Shown here: positions 25,690-35,097 of the stretch, piece after piece
Numbering within the stretch: position 1 is the first letter of the stretch
Layout: each line of letters begins with the position of its first letter
Assembly: GCF_902859645.1 (NCBI RefSeq)
Contig: NZ_CADIJR010000003.1
Location: 62,001-126,000, forward strand
Source: Achromobacter insuavis
GTDB lineage: Bacteria > Pseudomonadota > Gammaproteobacteria > Burkholderiales > Burkholderiaceae_B
DNA length: 64,000 bases
Direction: 5' to 3'
Position numbers and translations under genes: made by a program
Notes under the pieces: model-generated
The model's database searches: none
Told to the model about the DNA's origin: nothing
What the model saw: the letters and a program-made list of their open reading frames with translations, nothing else

Positions 25690-26661
25690 ATGACAGATCC
25701 CACGACGGACAACGCGGCATTGATGTCGCTGAAAATTCTTGCTACGCACCAGGCCGCACAAGGCATACGTTCATTCGAACTGGGACGCGAAGATGGAACC
25801 GACCTTCCCGAGTTTTCGGCGGGTTCGCACATAAAGATCCAGGTCCCCAACGGAGAGTGGCGGAAATATTCGCTGTGCAATGATCCCTCCGAACGTCAGC
25901 GCTATGTCATTACTGTGAAGCGAGAGGCGCAGGGCAGAGGAGGGTCGGTCAGCATGGTCGACGAGGCCAAAGAGGGCGACACGGTTTTGGTCGCGCCGCC
26001 CGATAACGCCTTTCCCTTGGTCGACAATCCTGGATCGCTGACGTTCATTGCCGGGGGCATTGGCATCACGCCCATCTTGTCAATGATCCGATCGTTCGGC
26101 GAGCTTCCTCCCGCGCCTTGGAAGCTGTACTACTTGAGCCAGGCCGCCGAGACAACGGCGTTCCTCGAAGAGTTGGGATCGGACCTGTACCGGTCGAATG
26201 TCAAGATACACCACGACCTCGGCAATCCGGACGCCTGCTTCGACCTGTGGCCCATTCTTGAAAAGCCGAACCGAGGGCACGTCTATTGCTGCGGCCCGAG
26301 GGGGCTGATGGAAGCCGTCCGCGATATGTCGGGTCATTGGTCGCCCAAGCGCATCCACTTTGAGAGTTTCCTGGAGGGCGGAGGAAAGCGGCCGGAAGAC
26401 AAGCCGTTCTTGGTGGAGCTCGCCAAATCGAACCAGACCCTTGAAGTGCCCGTGGGAAAGTCGATACTGTCGGTATTGCAGGCTGCGGACGTGCGCGTCG
26501 GCTATTCGTGCGAAAGCGGGACGTGCGGGTCCTGTCGGACGCGGATGCTCGAAGGAACGGCAGACCATCGCGACATGGTGTTGCTTCCGGAAGAGCAAGC
26601 GTCCCAGATCATGGTCTGCGTTTCCCGAGCCACGTGCGAAAAGCTGGTCCTCGACCTGTAG
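25690..26661 (+). CDS. ophA1: Phthalate dioxygenase reductase
   Basis: This 323-residue electron-transfer protein has the PDR order: FMN domain, NAD(H) domain, then a C-terminal plant-type [2Fe-2S] ferredoxin. The FMN site is seen in RKYSLCNDP, the NAD site in [15 protein letters not shown] and [12 protein letters not shown], and the cluster in [10 protein letters not shown] with a distal Cys in QIMVCVSRA. It passes electrons from NADH to OphA2. GAGGAGG-like bases lie upstream of ATG 25690. It ends 14 bases before ophB. Confidence 0.92.
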   Translation: MTDPTTDNAALMSLKILATHQAAQGIRSFELGREDGTDLPEFSAGSHIKIQVPNGEWRKYSLCNDPSERQRYVITVKREAQGRGGSVSMVDEAKEGDTVLVAPPDNAFPLVDNPGSLTFIAGGIGITPILSMIRSFGELPPAPWKLYYLSQAAETTAFLEELGSDLYRSNVKIHHDLGNPDACFDLWPILEKPNRGHVYCCGPRGLMEAVRDMSGHWSPKRIHFESFLEGGGKRPEDKPFLVELAKSNQTLEVPVGKSILSVLQAADVRVGYSCESGTCGSCRTRMLEGTADHRDMVLLPEEQASQIMVCVSRATCEKLVLDL

Positions 26662-26675
26662 CCGAGCCCCCAATC

Positions 26676-27869
26676 ATGAAAAACGGAAAATTGCGTATCG
26701 GCGTGGTCGGCCTGGGGCGGGCGTTTTCGTTGATGCTTCCCACGTTTCTTGCGGACCCCCGAGTCGAACTCGTGGCCGGGTGCGACCCGCGCGCGGGAGC
26801 CAGGGATCAGTTCAGCCGAGACTTCTCCCGGCCAGCCTACGAGGCAGTGGAAGCGTTGGCCGCTGACCCTGAGGTGGAAGTCATCTACGTCGCCAGCCCG
26901 CATCAGTTTCATGCGCGGCATACGCAGATTGCCGCCGATCATGGAAAGCATGTCCTGGTGGAAAAGCCCATGGCGTTAAGCCTGGCCGAATGCGATGCCA
27001 TGATCGACGCCTGCACGCAGGCCGGCGTCCATCTGCTCATCGGCCACTGCCACAGCTTTGACACGCCCTATCTGAGAACCCGCGAACTGGTGCAATCAGG
27101 GAGATTCGGCGCCGTCCGCATGATCCACGCCCTGAACTTCACGGACTATATCTGCCGGCCGCGCAGGCCGGAGGAACTACGGACGGAACAGGGGGGCGGG
27201 GCAGTGTTCAGCCAGGCTGCGCACCAGGTCGACATCGTACGGCTGTTGGCGTGCCAGGAGCCGGAGCGCGTGCGCAGCGCGCTGGGTAACTGGGACGAAA
27301 GCCGCCCAACGGAAGGGGCCTATAGCGCGTTGATGTGGTTTCACGGCGGCGCATACGCGGCATTGAATTACAACGGGTATGGCCATTTCGACTCCGATGA
27401 ATGGATGGGATGGACGGGCGAGATGGGGCTGCCCAAGTCGTCGGAAGACTATGGCGCGGCCCGGCGGCGGTTAAAGTCAATCGCTGGCCCCGCGGAGGAG
27501 TCCGCGCTCAAAAATGCGGGCACCTATGGCGGGAGCGCCTATACGCCGCCCGACCGGCAGGCGCCCGGCGCGGCGCGCCATCAACACTTCGGACCCTTCG
27601 TCGTGTCGTGTGAAAAAGCGGATTTCCGGCCGCTTCCGGATGGGATCTACGTCTACGAAGACGACAAGAAATACCTCATCGACATCGAGCCTCCCCCGGT
27701 TCCCAGAGCCGAGGTCATCGATGAACTCTATGCCGCTGTCCATGCCGGGCAGCCATGCCTGCATGGAGGGCAATGGGCCCGGCGCACACTGGAGATCTGC
27801 CTTGCGATGATCGAGTCTTCCCGGGCGTCGCGGGATGTCATCTTATCCGGGGTTATGCGCCACGTTTGA
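26676..27869 (+). CDS. ophB: Phthalate 4,5-cis-dihydrodiol dehydrogenase (Gfo/Idh/MocA family)
   Basis: This is a 397-residue Gfo/Idh/MocA oxidoreductase matching Pht4/OphB in length and context. It should oxidise the cis-dihydrodiol to 4,5-dihydroxyphthalate with NAD. The Rossmann motif is [13 protein letters not shown], and the family EKP motif is [28 protein letters not shown] carries the conserved catalytic-region His. ATG 26676 is chosen as giving the Rossmann fold near residue 8; a longer frame overlaps ophA1. It is the last structural gene before marR. Confidence 0.87.
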   Translation: MKNGKLRIGVVGLGRAFSLMLPTFLADPRVELVAGCDPRAGARDQFSRDFSRPAYEAVEALAADPEVEVIYVASPHQFHARHTQIAADHGKHVLVEKPMALSLAECDAMIDACTQAGVHLLIGHCHSFDTPYLRTRELVQSGRFGAVRMIHALNFTDYICRPRRPEELRTEQGGGAVFSQAAHQVDIVRLLACQEPERVRSALGNWDESRPTEGAYSALMWFHGGAYAALNYNGYGHFDSDEWMGWTGEMGLPKSSEDYGAARRRLKSIAGPAEESALKNAGTYGGSAYTPPDRQAPGAARHQHFGPFVVSCEKADFRPLPDGIYVYEDDKKYLIDIEPPPVPRAEVIDELYAAVHAGQPCLHGGQWARRTLEICLAMIESSRASRDVILSGVMRHV

Positions 27870-27908
27870 TCTATGACAACCGGCTGAAGAATGTTTCGAG
27901 TATCATTT

Positions 27909-27920
27909 TTAGACATCTAA
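27909..27920. promoter_or_regulatory. MarR-type operator, site 3 (marR leader)
   Basis: TTAGACATCTAA lies 23 bases before the marR ATG, just downstream of a possible -10 TATCAT (27901-27906). On the minus strand it reads TACTTAGATGTCTAA, matching the other sites over the TACTTAGAT-N-TCTAA core. This position fits autorepression. Confidence 0.7.
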
Positions 27921-27943
27921 GTACACGAAACTTCATATAGCCG

Positions 27944-28489
27944 ATGACTTCAAAAGAAACCAGGACAGTCCTTGACCACTGGCGCGAGGCTGTTCCAGAC
28001 GATAGGCTGGCGCACCTGATCAAGGATGCCACGCGCGCTTTTGTCCGGGGCCTGCAGGTGCGCCTGTCCGACTACAACGTGTCGTTCGGCCACTGGACTT
28101 TCCTGCGTATCCTCTGGGAGCAGGACGGCCTGACTCAGCGGGAATTGAGCGAGCAGGCTGCCGTCATGGAACCAACCACGTTTTCCGCGATGAAGGCGAT
28201 GGAGTCGCTCGGTTATGTCGAGCGCAAGCATCTGCCCGGGAACAACAAGAACATCCATATCTTCCTGACGCGAAACGGCCGCGCGCTGAAAAAGAAGCTG
28301 GTACCGCTTGCGGAAGAAATCAACGCGATCGGCACACGCGGCCTGACCGAGGTCGAAATCAAGACCACGCGCAAAGTGCTGCTCGCAATCATCACCAACC
28401 TGGCGGAAGACGAAGCCGCCCTCGAGAACGCCGAGCGCAAGGTACCCTCGACCCGGGAGCTGTCTCGCCGGATATCGTCGGCCGAGTGA
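27944..28489 (+). CDS. MarR-family transcriptional regulator of the phthalate cluster
   Basis: This is a 181-residue winged-helix protein. The DNA-binding region is LTQRELSEQAAVMEPTTFSAMKAMESLGYVER, and the wing is HLPGNNKNIHIFLT. N- and C-terminal helices would form the dimer. An operator-like element precedes its own gene and four other units in the cluster, so it is the likely repressor, probably released by phthalate or an aromatic intermediate. Known oph regulators are mostly LysR or IclR type, so a MarR protein here is less usual. ATG 27944 has no strong ribosome site. Confidence 0.88.
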   Translation: MTSKETRTVLDHWREAVPDDRLAHLIKDATRAFVRGLQVRLSDYNVSFGHWTFLRILWEQDGLTQRELSEQAAVMEPTTFSAMKAMESLGYVERKHLPGNNKNIHIFLTRNGRALKKKLVPLAEEINAIGTRGLTEVEIKTTRKVLLAIITNLAEDEAALENAERKVPSTRELSRRISSAE

Positions 28490-28575
28490 GCCGCCGCTAA
28501 TCGATCCACGCGCCCGGGCAAGGTGTTGGGGCTGGATCGGTCTCGTCCAGCCCGCCTGCCGCGGCGTGCATCGCT

Positions 28576-28604
28576 GTTGCAATAAAGTTAGATCTCTAAT
28601 ATTC
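28576..28604 (+). promoter_or_regulatory. Promoter with MarR-type operator, site 4
   Basis: A -35 TTGCAA (28576-28581) and a -10 TATTCT (28599-28604) flank a 17-base spacer holding TTAGATCTCTAA (28587-28598). It reads toward the TauE/SafE permease gene. Confidence 0.75.
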
Positions 28605-28656
28605 TCGTTCATGGCCAACCGAGCGCCGGGTGGCGTTCCTGGTGTTGGCGCAAACA

Positions 28657-29451
28657 ATGGACGAGACAACAATGGACTTGCTGTCCCAGGTGCCGTGGAC
28701 TTTCACAGGGATTCCAGCGCTTGCGCTTCTGGGATTCGCCGGACTTGCTTTTTTTGGGGCAGGAGTCGTCAAGGGAGCCCTGGGAGTAGGGCTGCCGCTC
28801 GTCGCGGTGCCGCTATTGTCGCTAGTGCTGCCGCCGCCCACCGCGATCAGCCTGCTGGTGGTTCCCGTGCTCATCTCCAATCTTTGGCAGGCGTGGCAGG
28901 CCGACAAGCCAGCAAGGTATGCCATGCGTTTCAAATGGCTGTCGCTGAGCCTGCTGGTGAGCACGGTGGTATCCGTCCGGTTGTCGCTCGCGCTTCCCAC
29001 CGAGCTCTTGAGTGTGCTCGTGGCCGCGTCGGTCATCTGTGCGGTGGTACTGATGATGTACAAGCCGCAGGGTTCGATACCGTCTGAACAGGAGCTTCCG
29101 CTTGGAATCGGGGTGGGCGTGCTGGCGGGCATGATGGGCGGATTGTCGTCCATGACAGGCCCTTTCATCATCACGTACCTGCTCGCTCTCAAGCTTGGGC
29201 GAGACGAATTCGTGGGCAGCATCAGCATCATCTACCTGTTCGGGATGATTCCGCTTTACCTTGCGCTTGCCTACTACGGTCGCCTTGGTTTGGTCGAGAC
29301 GTCGATGTCGTTGCTGGCGCTGGCGCCGATGGCGCTGGGAATGATGATAGGCCGGCGAATGCGCGCGTTCCTCAGCGAAGAGGCTTTTCGTCGCGTATTG
29401 CTGGGCTTCCTGGCTTCGGTGGCGGTGCTGCTGGTTTCCAAGGGGGCTTGA
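28657..29451 (+). CDS. TauE/SafE-family membrane permease
   Basis: This is a roughly 264-residue membrane protein with about eight helices. The paired repeat signatures of the sulfite exporter TauE/SafE family are GAGVVKGALGVGLPLVAVPLLS and LAGMMGGLSSMTGPFIITYLL. The start is unclear: ATG 28657 is chosen, ATG 28672 and GTG 28630 are alternatives. An operator-controlled promoter upstream places it in the phthalate regulon. It may move an aromatic acid or a sulfonated analogue, but the family is known mainly for sulfur-containing anions, so the substrate is open. Confidence 0.8.
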   Translation: MDETTMDLLSQVPWTFTGIPALALLGFAGLAFFGAGVVKGALGVGLPLVAVPLLSLVLPPPTAISLLVVPVLISNLWQAWQADKPARYAMRFKWLSLSLLVSTVVSVRLSLALPTELLSVLVAASVICAVVLMMYKPQGSIPSEQELPLGIGVGVLAGMMGGLSSMTGPFIITYLLALKLGRDEFVGSISIIYLFGMIPLYLALAYYGRLGLVETSMSLLALAPMALGMMIGRRMRAFLSEEAFRRVLLGFLASVAVLLVSKGA

Positions 29452-29460
29452 GCAATCCAC

Positions 29461-29517
29461 CCTGCGATGTCGGCGCGCTGGCGGTCCCTATCTGTGACGC
29501 CGCCGTGCCGATGCAGG
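29461..29517. terminator. Imperfect hairpin between convergent genes
   Basis: CCTGC (29461-29465) pairs with GCAGG (29513-29517), and inside this GGCGG pairs with CCGCC around a short loop. It lies between the stops of the TauE/SafE gene (plus) and the ThDP enzyme gene (minus). There is no T-run, so a terminator role is tentative. Confidence 0.35.
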
Positions 29518-29546
29518 ATGGCCGCGGCCTGCCAGGATATCAGCGG

Positions 29547-31334
29547 CTAATCGTCGTGCGACCGTGTCATGCCCGATGACATTGCCGGGCTGTATCCCGG
29601 CGTCACGTGGACATCGACGACGACGCTACCCCCGGCGCGCACGAGTTCCACGGCGTTTCGCAAGACGCCCACCAATTCCGCCGGCTCGGAGACAGGGCCA
29701 AAGCCGGTAAGGCCTTGTGCGCGGGCCAGCCCTGCCAGATCAGGCGCGGGATCATCGATGCGTTGCCCGATCCACCGGTTCTCGATAGGCCGGCTGCGAT
29801 CCCGCGCGACGCGTTCCTGGTGCAATTCGTCGTTGAAGAAGGATCGATTGTTGGCGACGATTATCAGTAATGGAATTCTGGCGTTGGCGGCGGTCCAGAG
29901 CGCGGATACGCCCATGAGGTAGTCTCCGTCGCCGATGATCGCGACGGGAAGCCGGCCGGAGTCCTTGAGCCCCAGCGCCGCGCCTACCGCCATGCCTGGC
30001 CCTGACCCGATCCCGCCGCCGCCGTCGTAGCCGAGATAGTCGAGCGGGTGGTCGAAGTCGCAAAGGTCGCCGGACCATCCTAGCGGCAGGCGGATCAGGC
30101 TCATGTCCAGCCCTGCGGCGGCCGCCTCGACATCGGCGGCAAGCTGAGCGATGGAAATCGTGTCCGACTTTGCAATCTGGCTGCGCGGATATGGGCGCTC
30201 GCTGGGGGAGGGTCGTTTGTCCACTTGGGAAAAATCAGGATGTTCGACGACCGACGCCACGAAGGCGTCAGGGTCGCACAAGAGGGTGAGATCTGTCTGG
30301 GGCAGCGCCTGGTGATCCATGGACCAGCCGTTGTGGACGTACTGATCCAAAGACACGTGGACGACGCGAGCATGGCATGCGGCGTCGCCAAAGGCCTGGC
30401 CCAGTGTCCCGGCCAGGTCGAGCCAGTCCAGACTGACGATCAGGTCGGCTTGCCTAAGTGTCCCCGCGGCCTGGGGAGAGAGGAAGAACCCTGGGGCGGC
30501 GCCATGTGCGCCGTGCGAGGTGGGAAAGGCGGCGCCAAGTTTCAGATCGGTCAAGACCAAGGCTCCCCAGCTTTCCACGAGCCGCACGCGCTGCTCCCAG
30601 TCGGCGGTGTTTCGAGAGACTCGCCCCATGAGGACCACGGGTCGCCGCGCGGCCCGGACCCATTCCAGTACTTGGCGCACGTCCCGCGCCAGCGGCCGCC
30701 CGCCCGCGGGCTGGGGGTAGCGGGTCCGGTCCAGCCGAGGCGGCCGGTCATTGACCGGCGCTTCCTGTAGCGCGGCGTCGAAGCAGACGTAGGTGGGACC
30801 TTGCGGCGCCGTGTTCGACATCAGCACCGCCCTGGCGATCGCCTCCTGTGCGGCTTTGGGCGATGCCGGCTGCGCATCCCATTTGACGAAATGACGAACC
30901 AATGCGCCCTGGTCCTGCGCAGTGTGTATCCAGTCGATCCAGGGACGGCGTTTCGCCGCGTCTACGGGGCCGGTCGCTCCCAGTACCAGGACCGGGGTGC
31001 GGTCCGCCCAGGCATTGAAGATGGCCATCGATGCGTGCATCAGGCCAACGTTGCTGTGGACAATGGCGCCGCACAGATCTCCCGTCACTTTGGCATAGCC
31101 GTGCGCCATGGCGACGCCGTGCTCTTCATGCAACACCAGCAGCATTTGCGGCTGCTGGTTGCCCAGGTGGTTCACCAGACTATCGTGCAGCCCACGAAAG
31201 CTGGCGCCCGGGTTGACGAAGAGATAACGGATGCCGACGTCTCGAATCGCGTCGGCGATGACGTCGCTTCCCCAGCATCCACTTTCAGACGGAGAGGGCA
31301 CGGGCACATCGCGACGAGGGTAGTCCTTGCTCAT
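29547..31334 (-). CDS. Thiamine-diphosphate-dependent decarboxylase-like enzyme
   Basis: This 595-residue three-domain ThDP enzyme belongs to the acetolactate synthase/benzoylformate decarboxylase superfamily. The catalytic Glu is in VLHEEHGVAMAHGYAK. The cofactor motif runs from GDGDYLMGV to VANNRSFFND. The acetolactate synthase FAD and valine-subunit features are not evident, and the gene has no small-subunit partner. It is the last gene of the ALDH-cupin-Bug-ThDP unit, whose promoter has the MarR-type operator. A 2-oxo acid decarboxylase feeding an aldehyde to the ALDH is the likely role (inference). Confidence 0.82.
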   Translation of the reverse strand: MSKDYPRRDVPVPSPSESGCWGSDVIADAIRDVGIRYLFVNPGASFRGLHDSLVNHLGNQQPQMLLVLHEEHGVAMAHGYAKVTGDLCGAIVHSNVGLMHASMAIFNAWADRTPVLVLGATGPVDAAKRRPWIDWIHTAQDQGALVRHFVKWDAQPASPKAAQEAIARAVLMSNTAPQGPTYVCFDAALQEAPVNDRPPRLDRTRYPQPAGGRPLARDVRQVLEWVRAARRPVVLMGRVSRNTADWEQRVRLVESWGALVLTDLKLGAAFPTSHGAHGAAPGFFLSPQAAGTLRQADLIVSLDWLDLAGTLGQAFGDAACHARVVHVSLDQYVHNGWSMDHQALPQTDLTLLCDPDAFVASVVEHPDFSQVDKRPSPSERPYPRSQIAKSDTISIAQLAADVEAAAAGLDMSLIRLPLGWSGDLCDFDHPLDYLGYDGGGGIGSGPGMAVGAALGLKDSGRLPVAIIGDGDYLMGVSALWTAANARIPLLIIVANNRSFFNDELHQERVARDRSRPIENRWIGQRIDDPAPDLAGLARAQGLTGFGPVSEPAELVGVLRNAVELVRAGGSVVVDVHVTPGYSPAMSSGMTRSHDD

Positions 31335-31406
31335 ATCGAACTCACATTGATGATCTTGATCGGGTGCGCAGGCACGGGCGGTGCGCTGGCGGAAACGCGG
31401 GGAGGC

Positions 31407-32384
31407 TTAGCGGCTTTCCGCAGAGATTCCCGCATGCTTGATGACTTGGCCCCAGCGCTTGAGGTCTTGTGCCGCAAGTTCGCGAAATTCCTCGGGTGTG
31501 CTTGTCTTCGCTTCGATGCCTTGTTCGGTCAGAGACTTTTTCACGCTGGGCTTCGTCAGGACCGCGCGGGTGTCTTGATTGATCTTCTGCAGAACGCCAG
31601 CGGGCGTGCCGGCGGGGGCAACCAGCCCCACCCAGATGTCGCTCTCGTAGCTCGGATATCCGCTTTCGGCGATGGTGGGAACGCCTGGGAGCAAGGCTGA
31701 ACGATCCTTGCTTCCGAGCGCCAGCGCCCGAAGCTTCCCGGCTTGAATGTGGGGCAGAACCGAGTTCAACGGCGCAAACAGTACGTGGACCTGGCCCGCC
31801 AGAAGATCGGCGGTGGCAGGGGCCGCGCCCTTGTAGGGGATGTGCGTCATGCTTATGCCGACGACGCTTTTGAATAGTTCGGCCGAGAGGTGCTGGGGAG
31901 ACCCGGCTCCCGAGGAGGCGTAATTCAATGTGCCTGGGTGCGCCTTGGCGTACGAGACGAGTTCCCGCAACGATTTCGCCGGGACCGAGGGGTTGACGAC
32001 CAACACGACGGGAACCGTCCCAAGCAAGGTGATCGGGGAAAAGTCCTTTGCCGGATCGAAATTCTGCCGGTACATGACAGGATTTACGGACATCACGTTG
32101 TTGGCGGCGATGAGCAGCGTGTATCCGTCCGCCTGAGACCTGGCGACGAGTTCGGCGCCGATGTTGCCAGCGGCCCCAGGCTTGTTTTCAGCGATGACGG
32201 GCTGTTCCCATTTTGCGCTGAGCTCCTGGGCGATGACGCGGGCCAGGACGTCGTTGCTTCCGCCCGGCGTGAACGGAATGACCAGTTTCACGGCCTTTTC
32301 AGGGTATTGCTGTGTGGCCGCAGCGGGAGTTGCGGCAAATGCGGCACAGAGCGCGCAGAGCGCGGACGCAATAGTGATTTTCAT
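31407..32384 (-). CDS. Bug/TctC-type periplasmic receptor
   Basis: This 325-residue receptor has a signal peptide (TIASALCALCAAFAATPAAA) and the Bug fold: AVKLVIPFTPGGSNDVLARVIAQ, VIAENKPGAAGNIGAELVA and HIPYKGAAPATADLLAGQVHVLFA. A strong GAGGAGGAAG precedes ATG 32384. It lies between the cupin and ThDP genes in a unit headed by site 5 of the MarR-type operator. It probably captures the unit's own substrate, an aromatic oxo acid or carboxylate, for a tripartite transporter. No membrane subunits are adjacent. Confidence 0.88.
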   Translation of the reverse strand: MKITIASALCALCAAFAATPAAATQQYPEKAVKLVIPFTPGGSNDVLARVIAQELSAKWEQPVIAENKPGAAGNIGAELVARSQADGYTLLIAANNVMSVNPVMYRQNFDPAKDFSPITLLGTVPVVLVVNPSVPAKSLRELVSYAKAHPGTLNYASSGAGSPQHLSAELFKSVVGISMTHIPYKGAAPATADLLAGQVHVLFAPLNSVLPHIQAGKLRALALGSKDRSALLPGVPTIAESGYPSYESDIWVGLVAPAGTPAGVLQKINQDTRAVLTKPSVKKSLTEQGIEAKTSTPEEFRELAAQDLKRWGQVIKHAGISAESR

Positions 32385-32436
32385 GTCTTCCTCCTCGGCT
32401 CGCATGGAGCCTTTATGTTTTTTCGGTCTGCACCAA

Positions 32437-32964
32437 TCAGGCGAAGTACCGCCCTGCCATAAAGGTTGGTGGAATCTCGTTGTTCTCTGCCGAATAGCCA
32501 TCGAAAGGACGGCCGTCCATTCCAACACGCTGCAGGACGTCCGCGCCCGGCGAAACGGCCGCGCCGATTCGAAGCAGGACCAACGCTTCATCGTCGAACG
32601 CCTGGAATTTGTAAAAGCTCCCGGCGGGTAGCAAGACGCAGTCGTAACGCCGCGCCTCGTGCACTTCTCCAGCGGGTCCTTCGAACCGCGCACCTCCTTG
32701 CAGCACCACAAACACGTGGTCTTCGTTGGGATGGGCGTGCAGTTCGTTCTCGCCACCCTCGGCGTACGTCTTGAGGACGACGCTCAGCATGTCAGTGGCG
32801 CCGAGCACCTGATTGGTACGGCCCGAGGAGGGAAGCGGGGCGGTCAGATGGAAGAAGCTCGGCGTTTTTTTCTGGGCAAGCTGCAGCATTTCGGCTCGCC
32901 AGTCATCGGCGCTGTTAACGATAGGGGCTACGGGCCGGCTTCTGGATTCTTCAGGGGTTTTCAT
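32437..32964 (-). CDS. Cupin domain protein
   Basis: This 175-residue cupin has the metal-binding motif ENELHAHPNEDHVFVVLQGGARF and second motif VLLPAGSFYKFQAFDDEALVLLRIG. GGAG precedes ATG 32964. It starts 14 bases after the ALDH stop and is clearly co-transcribed. Such cupins in aromatic clusters may be dioxygenases or small-molecule binding proteins. Nothing in the sequence decides which. Confidence 0.82.
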   Translation of the reverse strand: MKTPEESRSRPVAPIVNSADDWRAEMLQLAQKKTPSFFHLTAPLPSSGRTNQVLGATDMLSVVLKTYAEGGENELHAHPNEDHVFVVLQGGARFEGPAGEVHEARRYDCVLLPAGSFYKFQAFDDEALVLLRIGAAVSPGADVLQRVGMDGRPFDGYSAENNEIPPTFMAGRYFA

Positions 32965-32978
32965 CGACACTCCAGGGG

Positions 32979-34490
32979 TTACGCGGTGCGATGGCTGGGC
33001 ACCGCCTTCAGGTAGACGTTCTTCTCCTTGGAGAAGCTCAGAAGTTCTTCAAGGCATTCCTCGCGTCCCAGGCCGGACTGCTTGTGACCGCCAAACGGGG
33101 TGCCAAGGAAGTGCTTCGACGTTTCGTTCACCCACACGTAGCCAGCCTCGACATTGGCGATGCAGTGCTGGGCGTGCCGCAGGTCATGGGTCCAGATTGA
33201 GCAGGTGAGGCCAACGGGCAGGGCGTTCACGTCTTGCAGCATTGCGCCCTCGTCTTCCCACTTGAGCACCGAAAGAACCGGGCCGAAGATTTCTTCGGAC
33301 GCGATGCGCATGTGCTGCTTGACGTCCACGAACACGGTGGGCTCCAGGAAGAAGCCGCCTTGGAGCCGCGGGTCCGTGGGCGGCTTGCCGCCACACAGCA
33401 GACGCGCTCCTTCCTGTTTCCCAAGCTCGATGTACTGGCGAATGCTGTCGTACTGCGCGCGGCTGATGATGCAGCCCATGGTGGTGGCAGGATCCGTCGG
33501 GATGCCGGGGACAAGCGCCTGGCAGTGGTCGATGAGTAGCCGGTTTACTTCGTCGTAGATGTCGGCGTGAATGAACGCTCGGCTCGTCGAGCCGCAGGAT
33601 TGCCCGCACCAGGAAAAATTCATCCCTGCGACGACCGCGGCTGCGACCGTGGCAGGGTCGACGTCGGGATATGCGATCAACGCATTCTTTCCCCCGAGCT
33701 CCAGCAGTACGGGCTTGACGGTCTCGGCGGCGGCTCGACCGACGGCGATTCCCGTTGCAACGCTCCCTATGACCGCAACAGCGGAAACGCGCGGATCCGA
33801 CGCCAATTCCGCACCCACTTCCTTTCCGCCAGGTATCACATTGAATACGCCGGCGGGAAACAGGCCCTCGGACAGCTCCGCGAGTCGCAGCGCAGAAACG
33901 GGCGCCTGCTCCGGCGGCTTGATGATCAGCGAATTGCCGGCAGCGAGCGGGGCGGCTGCCTTGCCGGCGGAGAACATGAGGGGGTGATTGAAGGGAATGA
34001 TGCGGGCAACGATGCCCAAGGGCTCGCGCACCGAGAACGAAAAATCGCCTGGCCCCATGGGCACGGAATGCCCCTTCATCTCCGTTACCAGCCCTGCAAA
34101 GAAGTCAAGTTGCGATGCGGCAATTTCCACGTCCATGACCAGGTCGCGCCACGGATTTCCCCCGGTCGCCGCGTCTATCAGCGCGAGTTCCTTGGCGTTC
34201 TCTCGAAGACGTTGGGCAAAGGCGCGAATCGACTTGGCGCGTTCCAGGGGGCGGATGGCCTTCCACGCCAGGAAACCGGCTTGCGCTGCGGTAATGGCGC
34301 TCTCTACATCCGCGGTCGACCCTTGCGCGACGTCACAGATCTTCCCCCCTGTGGCGGGATTACGGATAACGGAGTAGCGCGCGTGCGCTGGGCGATGCCA
34401 CGATCCCCCGTAATAGAGATCGAGATTTGAAGGCATCGATGCGTTCAGGCCTGGTACTTCATGCGCAGCATTGGGTAAATCAGAGTTCAT
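32979..34490 (-). CDS. Aldehyde dehydrogenase
   Basis: This is a 503-residue NAD(P)-dependent aldehyde dehydrogenase. The catalytic Glu is in LLELGGKNALI, the nucleophilic Cys in WCGQSCGSTSRAFIH, and the cofactor-binding PFNHP and VIGSVATG segments are present. AGAGGAAG precedes ATG 34490. The leader from the operator site 5 is about 230 bases. It is the first gene of a four-gene unit with a ThDP decarboxylase-like enzyme, so it probably oxidises that enzyme's aldehyde product to a carboxylate. 2-carboxybenzaldehyde to phthalate is an attractive possibility (inference). Confidence 0.9.
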   Translation of the reverse strand: MNSDLPNAAHEVPGLNASMPSNLDLYYGGSWHRPAHARYSVIRNPATGGKICDVAQGSTADVESAITAAQAGFLAWKAIRPLERAKSIRAFAQRLRENAKELALIDAATGGNPWRDLVMDVEIAASQLDFFAGLVTEMKGHSVPMGPGDFSFSVREPLGIVARIIPFNHPLMFSAGKAAAPLAAGNSLIIKPPEQAPVSALRLAELSEGLFPAGVFNVIPGGKEVGAELASDPRVSAVAVIGSVATGIAVGRAAAETVKPVLLELGGKNALIAYPDVDPATVAAAVVAGMNFSWCGQSCGSTSRAFIHADIYDEVNRLLIDHCQALVPGIPTDPATTMGCIISRAQYDSIRQYIELGKQEGARLLCGGKPPTDPRLQGGFFLEPTVFVDVKQHMRIASEEIFGPVLSVLKWEDEGAMLQDVNALPVGLTCSIWTHDLRHAQHCIANVEAGYVWVNETSKHFLGTPFGGHKQSGLGREECLEELLSFSKEKNVYLKAVPSHRTA

Positions 34491-34720
34491 CAAGCTTCCT
34501 CTTTGAAAGACGAGCTCGTCCCTTGCCATTCCTTTTCGGGGCAGGTCGGGATACTTGTGCTCCTGGAGCGCTGAGGGCTCACGATGGTCGATCCGAGGCG
34601 ACGGATCTTGAAGATGGACAGAAGCTAGGGAGGCCGGGCGCTGGGCGGGCACATGGGGATGTCTCCTGATCGTGAGCCACGGAAAGGGCGGCCCGTCTTT
34701 GCGGGCTTCAATCAGAATAC

Positions 34721-34732
34721 TTAGATCGCTAA
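34721..34732 (-). promoter_or_regulatory. MarR-type operator, site 5
   Basis: TTAGATCGCTAA, preceded by ATAC as at sites 1 and 2, with one change in the spacer triplet. On the minus strand a possible -10 TATTCT follows it. It is the only such element upstream of the ALDH-cupin-Bug-ThDP unit. The 5' leader to the ALDH gene holds no other gene. Confidence 0.65.
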
Positions 34733-35053
34733 TGAAAAGGATACTGGTAGATGCCCTACGGCCTTGACGTACATAGCGTGGACATTTGACTTGCGGCTGC
34801 GTCACCGTTCCGGCCAGCACGACTCCGGTTGGAGTCGTGGCCGTGGTGTTTGCCGAGTGTCTACCGTTTGACCGCTGTGGCGGGCCTGCGTCGGCAGGGG
34901 AGCAATCTCACCTGTGATTGGCGGGAGGGGCGGTGGTGAAGGCAGTCGCCACCAATCCGCCGTTCAATCGAAGAAGGAGGCGGTGACTGGGGGACGCGGC
35001 CCTTGGGCGCGGACGGGGGCTCAGCATTGGGTGAAAGTTGTAGGGGCGCGGTT
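34733..35053. other. Non-coding stretch with a perfect hairpin
   Basis: No gene is seen. CACGACTCC (34818-34826) and GGAGTCGTG (34831-34839) form a perfect 9-bp stem with a GGTT loop. There is no T-run after it. The stretch ends at the IS256-type inverted repeat. Confidence 0.45.
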
Positions 35054-35097
35054 GGGAGCCTGTCCGTATTTCTGTGGGCGAGGCGTTTTAAAAGTTG

